The notes under the pieces are model-generated. The model saw only the letters and a list, made by a program, of their open reading frames with translations. It was not told the origin of the DNA and made no database searches. Shown piece by piece: positions 52,994 through 63,011 of a stretch of 64,000 bases of DNA (the first letter of the stretch is position 1; each line of letters opens with the position of its first letter). The stretch comes from Labilibaculum sp. DW002 (GTDB lineage Bacteria; Bacteroidota; Bacteroidia; Bacteroidales; Marinifilaceae), in NCBI RefSeq assembly GCF_029029525.1, contig NZ_JAKJSC010000001.1, positions 806,001 through 870,000 on the forward strand. Reading direction: 5' to 3'. The translations under genes were made by a program, and so were the position numbers.

Positions 52994-55900
52994 TTAAAAA
53001 CCAACATTAAGAGAGAACCCATAAGTTCTAGTAGAAGGAACTGGAGAAAAATCAAATGCCTGAGCAGCAAAAGCTGTACTGTAAGCACTTGCATCTGGAG
53101 CAGTTCCTGGTGTATCCTTGTAGAAGTATAATAAGTTTCTACCAACAAGTGATACCCTTGCACTCTTAATCGGATTATGAGGTATTTTACTCAATAGAGA
53201 TTTTGGTAGGTTGTAACCAATAGCTACTTCCTTCAATTTCATGTGTGAAGCATCGTACATGAATTCTTCATCTACTTTTGCCATTTGTCTCCAGTATTCT
53301 TCAGCAGAAACAATAACATTATTTGCTCCACCAGCAGCAGTTACACCATCAACAAAGAAAGCCATTCTGTTGTTTTCTGTTGTTCTTTCAGCAGTTCCTG
53401 CAGATACAGCTCCACGTTCCGAAGAAGAAAGGATATCTCCACCCTCTTGAATTGAAACTAATGCACTTAAGAATAAACCTTTGTAATCTACACTCAAATT
53501 AATAGAACCTGTCCAATCTGGTTGGATATTTCCAATAACATGATCATCACCTTGAGCAACCGTCATTAAACCGTTTTCATCAATAATGATTTCACCATTT
53601 TCGCTACGCTCGTATACACTACCTCTAATTACTCCTAACTTTTCACCAGGAATAGCCATTACATTAGAACCAAAATTATACTCAGGAATACCAGGAGCTA
53701 ATTTCTCCATCATACTCTCGTTTTTCGCAAAATTAAAGTCTAAACCTATCGTTAAATCCTTAGTCTTAACAGGAACAGTTGATAACATCAACTCAATACC
53801 TTTGTTGGTAATTAATCCTGCATTAATCAGTAAAGTTTCATATCCAGAACTTATAATACCTGGAGCAGGTAAAATTTGATTCTTTGTCTCTTCGTTATAG
53901 TAAGTAAAATCAATACCTACACGATTACCTAAAAATCTTAAGTCAGCACCAACTTCCCAAGAAGTAGAAATCTCAGGCTTAAGATCTTCAATAACTCTTT
54001 GTTGTTCTACGATACCTCTTGTTAAGTTAAAGTTACCACTCTCCAATCTAAATGATTGACTTGTATTATATGGAGTTGTAGCCTTTCCAACTTTTGCCCA
54101 AGAACCTCTTACTTTAGCGAATGACACCCAATCTGGCAATTCTGTCATTTCAGAAACAATACCACTTAAACTAAGAGATGGGTAAAAATATGAGTTATCG
54201 TAATCCGCATCAGCTGCAGTTAATGTTGACGACCAATCATTACGAGCTGTGAAATCTAAAAACAACATGTTTTTATAAGCAACTTGTCCAGAACCGTAAA
54301 TAGAACGAACTTCACTTTCTAAAGCTGATTCAGAAGCTTTAATATTTGCTCCAGCAGCTAAGAAAAAATCACCTTCTGACGATAAGCGACCAGAATTTGC
54401 GCTCAACCCTTTAGATACACGTCTCATGCTGTTTGCACCAAGGTTTACTCCAAGTGTGAAATCTTCATTCAATTCTTTATTGTAAGACAATAAGAATTCG
54501 TAGTTTTCTTCCTTAAAGTTTGACTGAGTTGGATTGTAGTTTGGTCTACTTGAATCTACATTATCAGCAAACAAATATCCTTCAACTGAAGTAAAATCAT
54601 AAAAATCCATTCCATACTTAAATTTTGCCTTTAAGTCAGAAGTAATTTTGATGTTAGCAGCCACATAACCAAAAGTTCTATTCTTTTCGTCATAATTTGT
54701 TGTTTGAGCTTGCAAGAAATATGGATTTCTGTAATTAGCATTTGCAGTTGTATAAAGTTTTTCAACATGCTGTCCACTTACGATATCATATCCTGGAGCT
54801 AAATCTTGGTTACGAATATTCATTGGCATACTATTAAAGTATGATACGTATGAATAATTTCCAATTTCAGGACGCTCATTACCTTCTGTCTTGAAAAATG
54901 AAACTTTAGTATCAACGTTTAACCAATTATTAATATCGTAATCCGCTCTTAAATCAAAAGTTAACTTTTCAACTTCATGCTCGTCATAAATACCTTTCAT
55001 GATATCCTTACCAACTGAAACACGGTAAGCTCCATCATCATTTCCACCTGTAAAAGCAACATTGTGCTTTTGAGTAGTTCCTGTGCGAGTAAAATCTTCT
55101 AGACGGTCTTTTTGCGCTTCATATGGAAGCATCTCACCAGTCCATGATTCTAGCATTTGTCCATTCATTTCAGGACCCCAAGAAGACTTACTACTATTAT
55201 CATATGCACCATTAGTACCTTGACCATATTTATCTTGAAGATCTAGCATGTATGCAGCCTTAGACATTGTAAATCCACCAGAATACGAAATTCCAAGTCC
55301 TTTACCTCTTGTACCTTTTTTAGTTGTAACTAATACGACACCATTACCACCACGTTCTCCATAAAGAGCAGCAGCATTAGGTCCCTTCAATATCGATACG
55401 GACTCAATATCCTCAGGGTTCAAGTCAAAAGCACCACCTGCTCGAGATGTTCCACCCCAAATACTACCATCACGGCTATTTCCATTATCAAATGGAACAC
55501 CATCAACGACCCATAAAGGAGCATTATTTCCACTCAACGAACTGGTACCACGAATTTCAATTCTCGAAGTTCCTCCAACTCCACCACCAGACTGATTGAT
55601 CTGCACACCTGCAACTTTTCCTGCAAGAGACGAAACCAAATCAGAATTACCAGCTTGTGTTAACTCTTCAGACTTTACGTCCTGAACGGCATAACCAAGA
55701 GCTTTTTTATCTCTTTTAATACCCAATGCAGTAACAATTACTTCATCAACCTGCAATGCGTCTGTTGCCATAACCACATTAATTACAGCTTGAGAACCAA
55801 CTGTAATTTCCTGTGTTAGCATCCCAACAAAACTGAATACTAAAACACTGTTTGCATCTGGAACTGAAATTTCATAATTTCCTTCAATATCAGTTACAGT

Positions 55901-56155
55901 TCCAATAGTAGTACCTTTAACAACCACTGATACTCCTGGAAGTGACATTCCAGAATCTTCAGTTACTGCTCCAGTTACTACTTGTTGGGTAGCTGAAACA
56001 GTTGAATTGTTATCGGTTAAGTTGTCAACGTTTGCATTCGCAGACAATGGCAAAACCATTATTGCAAAAAGCAACGCAAAAATCCCAATCTTACTTCCAG
56101 TACCTAATGGGTTAGATAGGCCTGAATGAAGATTTCGTAAATAGCATTTCTTCAT
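52994..56155 (-). CDS. SusC/RagA-like TonB-dependent receptor
   Basis: 1053 aa. Signal (IGIFALLFAIMVLPLSANA) then a CarboxypepD-reg-like domain (VTGAVTEDSGMSLPGVSVVVKGT..GTVTDIEGNYEISVP), the SusC-type box DEVIVTALGIKRDKKALGYA, a plug with NSDLVSSLAGKVAGVQINQSGGGVGGTSRIEIRGTSSLSG and LKGPNAAALYGERGGNGVVLVTTKKG, and a beta-barrel ending in FSLNVGF. It imports bulky glycans through the outer membrane with TonB energy. First gene of the PUL core, transcribed away from the large regulator gene. Secure assignment. Confidence 0.96.
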   Translation of the reverse strand: MKKCYLRNLHSGLSNPLGTGSKIGIFALLFAIMVLPLSANANVDNLTDNNSTVSATQQVVTGAVTEDSGMSLPGVSVVVKGTTIGTVTDIEGNYEISVPDANSVLVFSFVGMLTQEITVGSQAVINVVMATDALQVDEVIVTALGIKRDKKALGYAVQDVKSEELTQAGNSDLVSSLAGKVAGVQINQSGGGVGGTSRIEIRGTSSLSGNNAPLWVVDGVPFDNGNSRDGSIWGGTSRAGGAFDLNPEDIESVSILKGPNAAALYGERGGNGVVLVTTKKGTRGKGLGISYSGGFTMSKAAYMLDLQDKYGQGTNGAYDNSSKSSWGPEMNGQMLESWTGEMLPYEAQKDRLEDFTRTGTTQKHNVAFTGGNDDGAYRVSVGKDIMKGIYDEHEVEKLTFDLRADYDINNWLNVDTKVSFFKTEGNERPEIGNYSYVSYFNSMPMNIRNQDLAPGYDIVSGQHVEKLYTTANANYRNPYFLQAQTTNYDEKNRTFGYVAANIKITSDLKAKFKYGMDFYDFTSVEGYLFADNVDSSRPNYNPTQSNFKEENYEFLLSYNKELNEDFTLGVNLGANSMRRVSKGLSANSGRLSSEGDFFLAAGANIKASESALESEVRSIYGSGQVAYKNMLFLDFTARNDWSSTLTAADADYDNSYFYPSLSLSGIVSEMTELPDWVSFAKVRGSWAKVGKATTPYNTSQSFRLESGNFNLTRGIVEQQRVIEDLKPEISTSWEVGADLRFLGNRVGIDFTYYNEETKNQILPAPGIISSGYETLLINAGLITNKGIELMLSTVPVKTKDLTIGLDFNFAKNESMMEKLAPGIPEYNFGSNVMAIPGEKLGVIRGSVYERSENGEIIIDENGLMTVAQGDDHVIGNIQPDWTGSINLSVDYKGLFLSALVSIQEGGDILSSSERGAVSAGTAERTTENNRMAFFVDGVTAAGGANNVIVSAEEYWRQMAKVDEEFMYDASHMKLKEVAIGYNLPKSLLSKIPHNPIKSARVSLVGRNLLYFYKDTPGTAPDASAYSTAFAAQAFDFSPVPSTRTYGFSLNVGF

Positions 56156-56224
56156 AGTTAGAATTATTAATTATACAATGAACAAAAAAAATCGTGTTAT
56201 TTTTTTCTTTAACCAATATTAGCG

Positions 56225-56232
56225 CAAACGTA
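56225..56232 (-). promoter_or_regulatory. candidate -7 box for the susC operon
   Basis: TACGTTTG on the minus strand fits the Bacteroidota -7 consensus TAnnTTTG and lies about 70 bp upstream of the susC ATG. A good -33 box is not evident. The remaining gap to 56554 is AT-rich with no other structure seen. Confidence 0.45.
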
Positions 56233-56554
56233 TTAATTCACGATTAATATTGAATTAATCGCCTACTCAAAATCATTAATCAACTCCTTAATTCTTCACT
56301 TTCAACCCCTTACATTAATATGCTTTTAATTAAGATATTTTAACAAATAGAGAATATTATCTTCTAGACCTCTTCCTACTAATCCTAATTCGAAAACCAA
56401 ATTCACATAACAATTCCCAAATCCTTGTAATAAATTCTCACAAAGACTTTGTTATTCATTTTAACTAAAACTTCACACGTTTCTCGCAAGGCTTAATCAG
56501 TCAATAATCTCAGTCTTTTTAGGCTTTTATCTTTAAAGTCTTGCTATATTTAGA

Positions 56555-56562
56555 TATATTTG
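56555..56562 (+). promoter_or_regulatory. candidate -7 box for the PUL regulator gene
   Basis: TATATTTG fits TAnnTTTG. A start of transcription a few bases downstream would exclude a TTG start at 56560 and favour the ATG at 56590, leaving a short leader of about 20 nt. Confidence 0.45.
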
Positions 56563-56589
56563 AACATTATCAAAGCCCACTATTATATA

Positions 56590-59109
56590 ATGAGATTTTT
56601 ACTTGTATTATTTGCCCTAACCATATATTCATTTATTCTCCATGCAGATCATGGTGTTTATTTTAAGTCCAATGAAGTTTCGAAGGAAAATCGAACAGGA
56701 ATAGACATTACTCATAAGAATAACATTTCGTACGTAAACAGTTTTACTCTTAATTTCATGATTTCTTTGCGGAGTACTGAAACTCACTATGGCGAAATAT
56801 TATCCTTAAAAGAGCAAAATGGAAAAAATCTGATTCAGATTACCTATAATGAACCTGACCTATATGTTATTCTAAACAAAAGAGAAACTAAAATCCATTG
56901 TAATTTGGATGATCTAGATCTACTTCGAAACAGATGGATACCACTAGAATTGAAGATCGATTGTGAAAACAATATGATCTATTTTTCATTAGGAGGGCAT
57001 AAATTTGAAAACGCTATAGAATTTCCTAATTCTTCGAAATTTTCACTCTCATTAGGTGTTGTAAATAAATACGGCTTTTACATTGAAGAAGTACCTTCCA
57101 TGTCTATTAAGGATTTAGGCATACACGTTAACGGAACTCCTAAACATTTATGGCCTTTTCGCAAAACAAACCAAACTGAAATAAAAGATATCTTATCGAG
57201 CAGAACTGCTAAGCTATATAATCCTAGATGGGTAATTGATTATCACAACAAATGGAAAAAAGTAAATACTTTTTCATTTGATAAAATTCCTGCAATTGCA
57301 TTTGATAAAAAGAATGAAATACTTCAATTTGTTTTTACAAGTGGAGAAATTAAATCATTCGATTTAAGAACAAATACACTAAGTGCGATTAAAGACGTTA
57401 AAGGCCTACCAATACTAGAAAAATCACAACAGATAATTTATGGTATTAATTCACAATTAACCACCTATAGCTTTAATGAAAACTCTACAACTAAGTTTTC
57501 AAAATCGTCCAATTCATGGGAACAAGATGCTCCTCGAAAAACAGATGACACGCCTAAATTCTGGCATCACAACAAAACAATACATCCAATATCTAAAGAA
57601 ATAACAACTCTTTTCGGATATGGCTATTACTCTTATTCCAATTTGATTCAATCTTTTGATGAAACAGAAAAGAAATGGAAAACACTTCAATTTTCAGGTG
57701 ATACTATTGAACCTAGATATCTATCATCCTTTGGAATTGGAAAGCAAGACTCAACTATTGGCTACCTTTTTGGAGGACTTGGAAATCCACTTGGAAAACA
57801 AATTCTAGGTAAAGAATTTTACTATGATCTTTATAAAATAGATTTTGCCAAAAAGCATATCAAAAAAATATGGGCTTTAGAGCAGGATGATCAATTTCAA
57901 TATCTACCTGTTAATTCATTAACATTAACCGAAAAAGATAGCTCATTCTATACTTTAATGTTTCCATGTCAAAAAAGCAGCACTTATCTAAAAGTTGCAA
58001 AAGGCTTTCTCAATGATCCAAAGCTTTACTTTATTGGTGATAGTATACCTTACGAATTTGTTGATATTAAATCTTTTGCTGATTTGTATTATTGGGAAAG
58101 CGAAAACAAATTAATCGCTCTAACATCAAAAGAAACTGAAGGTGAGAGTTATGAAATTTCTGTTTATACAATTAGTTATGAACCTGGTTCAGCTAACGAA
58201 ATAAACATGTATAATAACACGCTTCCTTTATCCGTCAAGCTATTTTATGCTTTATTAGCATCTATCCTTTTGTTTCTTATTTTCTTTATTCGACAAAAAA
58301 TTAAAGCTAAACTCAAAAAGGAGCAAATAATTCAGGAACCTATAAATAGTTTTCAGGAAAAAATACCAACCTATGAGCTACCACAAATTAATGCGATACT
58401 TTTATTTGGTGGCTTTCAGGTATTTGGACAAAAAGGCAAAGATATTACTTATCGTTTTAGCCCTACGCTAAAGGAATTATTCCTCCTTATTTTGCTTTAT
58501 TCAATTGAAGATGGAAAAGGCATTTCATCGAGAAGAATACAAGAATTTTTATGGCCAGACAAACCAGAAGCTAAAGCAAAGAACAATAGAGGTGTAAATA
58601 TTAAAAAATTAAGGAGTATTCTAGAAGATATCGATGGAATTGAAATTGTATTTGATAACAACTACTGGAAAATAATTCTACAAGACAATGTTTTTTGCGA
58701 TATCGCTAGCATTCAAGATGAGCTTAAAACTACCGACAAGAATAAAATTCAATTCGAGAAAATAATTCATATCTTAAACAGAGGTACATTACTTAGAGAT
58801 ATTGAACCTGAATGGTTAGATCCATTTAAAGATAAAACAACAGGACTGATTGTTAGCTCATTAGAGGACTGGGTAAGCAAACTAAATCTTGACACCAATA
58901 TTAGGTTTGCCATTTCGAATGTGATCTTTGAATTTGATCAGATGAATGAAACTGCCTTAAGGGTAAAGTGCAGTCTCCTTTCTAAACAAGGAAAACACAG
59001 CTTAGCAATGGAAAGCTATGAACACTACGTTAAAATGTATGTGAAATTATACAATGAGGAATATCAATTTTCATTTAAGGAGATTGTTTCAGAAAATATT
59101 ACCGCATAA
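56590..59109 (+). CDS. membrane-spanning PUL regulator: LamG and kelch-like sensor, TM, SARP/BTAD-like cytosolic part
   Basis: 839 aa from the ATG at 56590 (signal MRFLLVLFALTIYSFILHA). The extracytoplasmic part has a LamG-like domain (about 10-200: YVNSFTLNFMISLRST, IDCENNMIYFSLGG, MSIKDLGIHVNG) and kelch-like repeats to about 500 (TTLFGYGYYSYSNLIQSFD, STIGYLFGGLGNPLG). One TM at about 545-567 leads to a winged-helix domain (AILLFGGFQVFGQKGKD, SPTLKELFLLILLYS, SSRRIQEFLWPDKPEAKAKNNRGVNIKKLRSIL) and a BTAD-like helical end (ALRVKCSLLSKQGKHSLAMESYEHYVKMY). It probably senses glycan outside and activates the divergent susC operon. The architecture is read by eye; the function is inferred. Confidence 0.82.
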   Translation: MRFLLVLFALTIYSFILHADHGVYFKSNEVSKENRTGIDITHKNNISYVNSFTLNFMISLRSTETHYGEILSLKEQNGKNLIQITYNEPDLYVILNKRETKIHCNLDDLDLLRNRWIPLELKIDCENNMIYFSLGGHKFENAIEFPNSSKFSLSLGVVNKYGFYIEEVPSMSIKDLGIHVNGTPKHLWPFRKTNQTEIKDILSSRTAKLYNPRWVIDYHNKWKKVNTFSFDKIPAIAFDKKNEILQFVFTSGEIKSFDLRTNTLSAIKDVKGLPILEKSQQIIYGINSQLTTYSFNENSTTKFSKSSNSWEQDAPRKTDDTPKFWHHNKTIHPISKEITTLFGYGYYSYSNLIQSFDETEKKWKTLQFSGDTIEPRYLSSFGIGKQDSTIGYLFGGLGNPLGKQILGKEFYYDLYKIDFAKKHIKKIWALEQDDQFQYLPVNSLTLTEKDSSFYTLMFPCQKSSTYLKVAKGFLNDPKLYFIGDSIPYEFVDIKSFADLYYWESENKLIALTSKETEGESYEISVYTISYEPGSANEINMYNNTLPLSVKLFYALLASILLFLIFFIRQKIKAKLKKEQIIQEPINSFQEKIPTYELPQINAILLFGGFQVFGQKGKDITYRFSPTLKELFLLILLYSIEDGKGISSRRIQEFLWPDKPEAKAKNNRGVNIKKLRSILEDIDGIEIVFDNNYWKIILQDNVFCDIASIQDELKTTDKNKIQFEKIIHILNRGTLLRDIEPEWLDPFKDKTTGLIVSSLEDWVSKLNLDTNIRFAISNVIFEFDQMNETALRVKCSLLSKQGKHSLAMESYEHYVKMYVKLYNEEYQFSFKEIVSENITA

Positions 59110-59111
59110 AC

Positions 59112-59138
59112 AAAAAACCCAGGCCACAGCCTGGGTTT
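59112..59138 (+). terminator. terminator after the PUL regulator gene
   Basis: AAACCCAGGC / GCCTGGGTTT stem with a 4-nt loop, A-run before and TCT after, directly past the stop codon. Confidence 0.85.
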
Positions 59139-59161
59139 CTAATCTAATCTCACCTCTTATG

Positions 59162-59202
59162 AAAAAATCCGGAAAGGAAAATCATTTAATTTCCCAATCC
59201 GG
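59162..59202 (-). terminator. terminator of the LacI-MFS-ROK-GH125 operon
   Basis: On the minus strand CCGGATTGGGAAA pairs with TTTTCCTTTCCGG around an 8-nt loop, followed by ATTTTTTC. It lies 35 bp past the GH125 stop. Confidence 0.8.
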
Positions 59203-59237
59203 GGTAGCACACTACTACTACAAACTTTAAAGACCAA

Positions 59238-60665
59238 TTAAATTCTTGATAAAATTTCAGGTCTTTCCTTATACAGTTTAAATATTAATTCCCCGAACAG
59301 AGTATTTGCCCAAGCAAACCACGATCGAGTGTAATTTTCAGGATTGTTTTTATGAAATGTTTCGTGCATAAAACCAGTATCTGCATGACTCGCAACCAGC
59401 ATTTTTAAACAGGAAATAATTTCCTCTTCATTATCTGAGGTTAATGCTCTCATTACGATGCTCATAGGCCATATCATATCAATTCCGACATGCGGCCCCC
59501 CAATACCTTCGGCATATTTACCTTTAAAAAACCATGGGTTATTTTTACTCAAAATGTACTCTCTAGTGTTTTGATATAAGGAGCTTGAATTACTAATTGC
59601 ACCCAGATATGGTAAAGAAAGTAAACTCGGAATATTTGCATCATCCATAAACAACTTGTTACCGAAACCATCTACTTCGAATGGAAGAATCTCTCCAAAA
59701 TGCAAATGATCAGAATTTGCATAAGCCTCAAGTGCTTCCTCCACTTCGGTTGCTAATGAAAGTGCTTCGTTTGCCAATTTACTATTCGATCCAGTATGTG
59801 TGAAAATTTCAGCTAACTGCCTTAAGGAAACAACAGCGAAATAATTAGATGGAATTAAAAATGGTAACACCGTTGCATCATCAGATGGTCGGAACGAAGA
59901 CACAATTAATCCAACTGGATTAATTGGATTTCCATAACCTCCACCAGGTAACGAGTCGTATGTTCTGGTTGTATTTCTCTGAAAGGAATAAGGACCCTGA
60001 TTTTCTTTTCGTTGTTGCTCCTTAAATGTTTTCACAATTAAACGAGCTGCACCTTGCCAATTTTCATCAAAACAAGAATCATCTTTAGTCGTTTTCCAGT
60101 AATGGTAAGCCAAACGAATGGTATAACAAAGTGAATCTATCTCCCACTTTCGTTCATGCAATTCTGGCTTCATTTCAGTTAAATCACTCTCCCAATGACT
60201 TCCATCAGCTCCTTTATTAAAAGCATTTGCATAAGGATCAATCAATACACATTTTGTTTGACGATTGATCAATCCTTGAAACAATGCTTGTAATTTTTTG
60301 TCTTCCGAAACCAATGGTAAATATGGCCAAACTTGTGCGGTTGAATCTCTCAGCCACATCGCATTAATATCTCCCGTAATTACAAAAGTGTCGGGAGATC
60401 CATCCTGCTCCGAATATTGTACTGTCGTATCTAAAGTATTTGGAAAGCAGTTTTCAAACATCCAAGACAATTCTGGATTTGAAATTTCCTTCTTAACCTT
60501 CTCAATTGTTTGTTCAACTGCATCACTAACAAACTTCCGCTTAGCTATAGCAGGTCTATTAGAAACATAGGAAATCTCATCTGCATGAGCAATATTACCT
60601 GCTCCCAAAAGAGCGATTCCACCAGTAAATAAAATTGAATTTCTCAAAAAGCTTCTTCTTTCCAT
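59238..60665 (-). CDS. GH125 exo-alpha-1,6-mannosidase, Tat-exported
   Basis: 475 aa. N-terminal MERRSFLRNSILFTGGIALL matches the twin-arginine pattern RRxFLx, followed by a hydrophobic core, so it probably leaves the cytosol folded. GH125 (formerly DUF1237) motifs: FVITGDINAMWLRDSTAQVWPYL, HWESDLTE, HERKWEIDSLCYTIRLAYHYW, SFRPSDDATVLPFLIPSNYFAV and GGPHVGIDMIWPMSIVMRAL. The family hydrolyses alpha-1,6-mannosidic bonds with inversion. It is last in an operon with a sugar transporter and a ROK kinase (19 bp after the kinase), which would process the released mannose. Confidence 0.93.
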   Translation of the reverse strand: MERRSFLRNSILFTGGIALLGAGNIAHADEISYVSNRPAIAKRKFVSDAVEQTIEKVKKEISNPELSWMFENCFPNTLDTTVQYSEQDGSPDTFVITGDINAMWLRDSTAQVWPYLPLVSEDKKLQALFQGLINRQTKCVLIDPYANAFNKGADGSHWESDLTEMKPELHERKWEIDSLCYTIRLAYHYWKTTKDDSCFDENWQGAARLIVKTFKEQQRKENQGPYSFQRNTTRTYDSLPGGGYGNPINPVGLIVSSFRPSDDATVLPFLIPSNYFAVVSLRQLAEIFTHTGSNSKLANEALSLATEVEEALEAYANSDHLHFGEILPFEVDGFGNKLFMDDANIPSLLSLPYLGAISNSSSLYQNTREYILSKNNPWFFKGKYAEGIGGPHVGIDMIWPMSIVMRALTSDNEEEIISCLKMLVASHADTGFMHETFHKNNPENYTRSWFAWANTLFGELIFKLYKERPEILSRI

Positions 60666-60684
60666 AATTACTATAGATCGTTTG

Positions 60685-61782
60685 TTACAAATTCTTTAAT
60701 GCAAAGGCATAAGCTCCAATACCAATAGCCTTGCTTGCTCCTAGTTTACTAGAACAAATAGCGATACTTGGATTCGGATCATATTTTATGGTTTTATTCG
60801 TTCCTGGAATATTTATATCTGAAGATTTATCTTCTGCGAATTCAACAAATTCCGAGTCGACATCAATATTATAAACTTTTTGCACCAATCTTGGAAGAGA
60901 TTCCCCCGATGCAGTATAACATTTTCCGTTCATTTCATTTAATGCTGCTGGCATATACAAATCATGAGCTCCAGTTAATCCCCCTCCAATAACTGCAATA
61001 CCATCGATCACAGTTAAAAGATTGGCCAAACTATCGCCCAAACATCTTCCGAACATTTCAAAAGCCTCTAGTGCTGCTTTTTGATCTGAATTATTAGCAT
61101 CCATAGCGACATCGTAAACATCTTTAGGCATTAATTCTTCTGAATAATTACCTTTTGCTTTTTCTAAAAAGACTCTTTGAATAGCACGTGTACTAATTCC
61201 TTCTTCAGCAAAACGCTCTGGAAACAATCGTGAGCTTGTTAACCAAACTTCCGTAGCAATTGAATTGTCACCAACAAATAACTCCTCGTTACGTACCAAA
61301 CCACCGCCAAAACCGGTTCCTAGTGTAACTCCAAGAATATTCTTATACCTTTTCGGACTATTTGCCTCTTCTAATTTTTTATTGATCTCAGGAAGTACAC
61401 CACCCAAAGCTTCGCCATATGCAAAAAGATCTCCATCGTTATTAATGAAAACTGGCAACTTAAAGTGTTCTTGTAACATTGGTCCTAAAGCAATTCCTCC
61501 TCTAAAAGCAGGCAAATTAGGCAAATCCCCAATAATTCCACTTTTATAATCAGCAGGACCTGGGAATGCAAAACTAATTGCAACTGGTTTTTCCTTTACT
61601 ATATTTAAAACCTCCTGAAAACCATCAATAATCGTTTGTAAACACAAATCTAACTGATCTGCATTTGATGGCTTACGAATTGGTTCTACAATTTCATCTC
61701 CACTTTTCATTGCAGAGAAAACAAAATTTGTTCCTCCTGCATCAAGAGTCAATACAACTCTCTTATCGTTCCAAATATTCAT
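60685..61782 (-). CDS. ROK family sugar kinase, atypical
   Basis: 365 aa. N-terminal VVLTLDAGGTNFVFSAM is the phosphate-binding loop of ROK kinases. Also seen are AISFAFPGPADYKSGIIGDLPNLPAF, FINNDGDLFAYGEALGG (the catalytic Asp in NNDGD), and GVTLGTGFGGGLVRNEELFVGDN. The usual ROK zinc motif with its cysteines (CxCGxxGCxE) is absent after this point, which is unusual. It probably phosphorylates mannose or glucose at C6 in the cytosol. Coded between the MFS gene (22 bp) and GH125 (19 bp). Family firm, sugar inferred. Confidence 0.88.
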   Translation of the reverse strand: MNIWNDKRVVLTLDAGGTNFVFSAMKSGDEIVEPIRKPSNADQLDLCLQTIIDGFQEVLNIVKEKPVAISFAFPGPADYKSGIIGDLPNLPAFRGGIALGPMLQEHFKLPVFINNDGDLFAYGEALGGVLPEINKKLEEANSPKRYKNILGVTLGTGFGGGLVRNEELFVGDNSIATEVWLTSSRLFPERFAEEGISTRAIQRVFLEKAKGNYSEELMPKDVYDVAMDANNSDQKAALEAFEMFGRCLGDSLANLLTVIDGIAVIGGGLTGAHDLYMPAALNEMNGKCYTASGESLPRLVQKVYNIDVDSEFVEFAEDKSSDINIPGTNKTIKYDPNPSIAICSSKLGASKAIGIGAYAFALKNL

Positions 61783-61804
61783 AATCTAAATCGTTAATCG
61801 AATA

Positions 61805-62962
61805 TTACTTCGCATCCGTTTTGGTAAATAATCTTCCCAAATAGAAGAAATATAGTAAGCATACTAATAAAACAGCAACTCCACCCATTTGACTTCCAAC
61901 ATAGTCTGAAACCATTCCTAAGAATAAAGCGATAGCACCACCAGAAACACCCATAATCATTAAACCAGATACCTCATTTGCTCTTTCTGGTTGTCTTTTA
62001 AGTGCGTAAGTAAAAATGATTGAGAATAAATTAGCACATGCAAAACCAACGATAAATATGAATACTGAAAGAACAACTAAATTGGTTACAAACAACATTC
62101 CTATGAATCCAAAAACACCAAGAATAATACTATAAACAAAGATTTTAGCCGGCGCATATTTTGCCAGAATAATTGCTCCTAAAAATGTTCCAACAGTACG
62201 AGCTACAAAATATAGACTAATACCTAAAGCTGCTTGTTCCAATGGAATACTGCATCTCTCCATTAAGAATTTAGGAATGGTAATGTTTAAACCAACATCA
62301 ATTCCAACTACTAGTAAAATCCCCACGAAAAAAGCTAAAATATAAGAGTCCTTAAGTAGACTAAAACATCCTAAAATAGATACATTTTTCTCTTCTTGTT
62401 CTTCTTTAATAATCGATGTTGACCACAACCATATTGTTGATAATAAGGTAATTCCAGCGTACAATGGGAAAATTAATTTCCAATTTCCCATACTACCTGC
62501 AGCAAAACCTGCGATAATTGGTCCTAAAAAGGCTGCAATCGCTTTAACAAATTGCCCTAAAGTTAAACTACTAGCTAATTTATCTCCCGAAACAACATTC
62601 GTTAACAAAGGATTTAATGCAACCTGAATAATTGTATTCCCTATACCTAATAAAGCAAATGCAACTAATATAACTGTAAAATTATATGCTATTAAAGGCA
62701 CAAGCATCGCCAAAAATGTAATTGCCATACTCAACATGACCGTATTTTTTCGGCCAATTTTATTCATTAACAATCCTGTAGGCACAGAAAAAACTAAGAA
62801 CCATAAAAACACCATTACGGGCAGCAGGTTCGCAACGGTATCACTTAAGTTAAAATCAAGCTTGACATAGTTGGTTGCAATACCAACAACATCAACAAAT
62901 CCCATAATAAAAAATCCAAACATTACAGGAAGGATCTTTCCAATTGAAGTTTTCTCTTTCAT
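61805..62962 (-). CDS. sugar MFS transporter (FucP/GlcP-like)
   Basis: 385 aa, 12 TM segments. LPVMFGFFIMGFVDVVGIATNYVKLDFNL and TGLLMNKIGRKNTVMLSM (the loop 2-3 motif) are typical of the FHS sugar:proton symporters, together with GNTIIQVALNPLLTNVVS. It should import a monosaccharide, most likely mannose released by the GH92 and GH125 enzymes. It follows the LacI-type gene by 49 bp and precedes the ROK kinase by 22 bp, a transport-kinase-hydrolase operon. Inner membrane. Substrate by context. Confidence 0.9.
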   Translation of the reverse strand: MKEKTSIGKILPVMFGFFIMGFVDVVGIATNYVKLDFNLSDTVANLLPVMVFLWFLVFSVPTGLLMNKIGRKNTVMLSMAITFLAMLVPLIAYNFTVILVAFALLGIGNTIIQVALNPLLTNVVSGDKLASSLTLGQFVKAIAAFLGPIIAGFAAGSMGNWKLIFPLYAGITLLSTIWLWSTSIIKEEQEEKNVSILGCFSLLKDSYILAFFVGILLVVGIDVGLNITIPKFLMERCSIPLEQAALGISLYFVARTVGTFLGAIILAKYAPAKIFVYSIILGVFGFIGMLFVTNLVVLSVFIFIVGFACANLFSIIFTYALKRQPERANEVSGLMIMGVSGGAIALFLGMVSDYVGSQMGGVAVLLVCLLYFFYLGRLFTKTDAK

Positions 62963-63011
62963 AAAATTTAATTTATTCGCCTACCTCAGTAGGTAAAATT
63001 AATTGTCTAAT

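Noticed and set aside
56560-56589. TTG start of the PUL regulator
   Set aside because: It overlaps a TAnnTTTG promoter-like box, and the ATG at 56590 directly opens a signal peptide.
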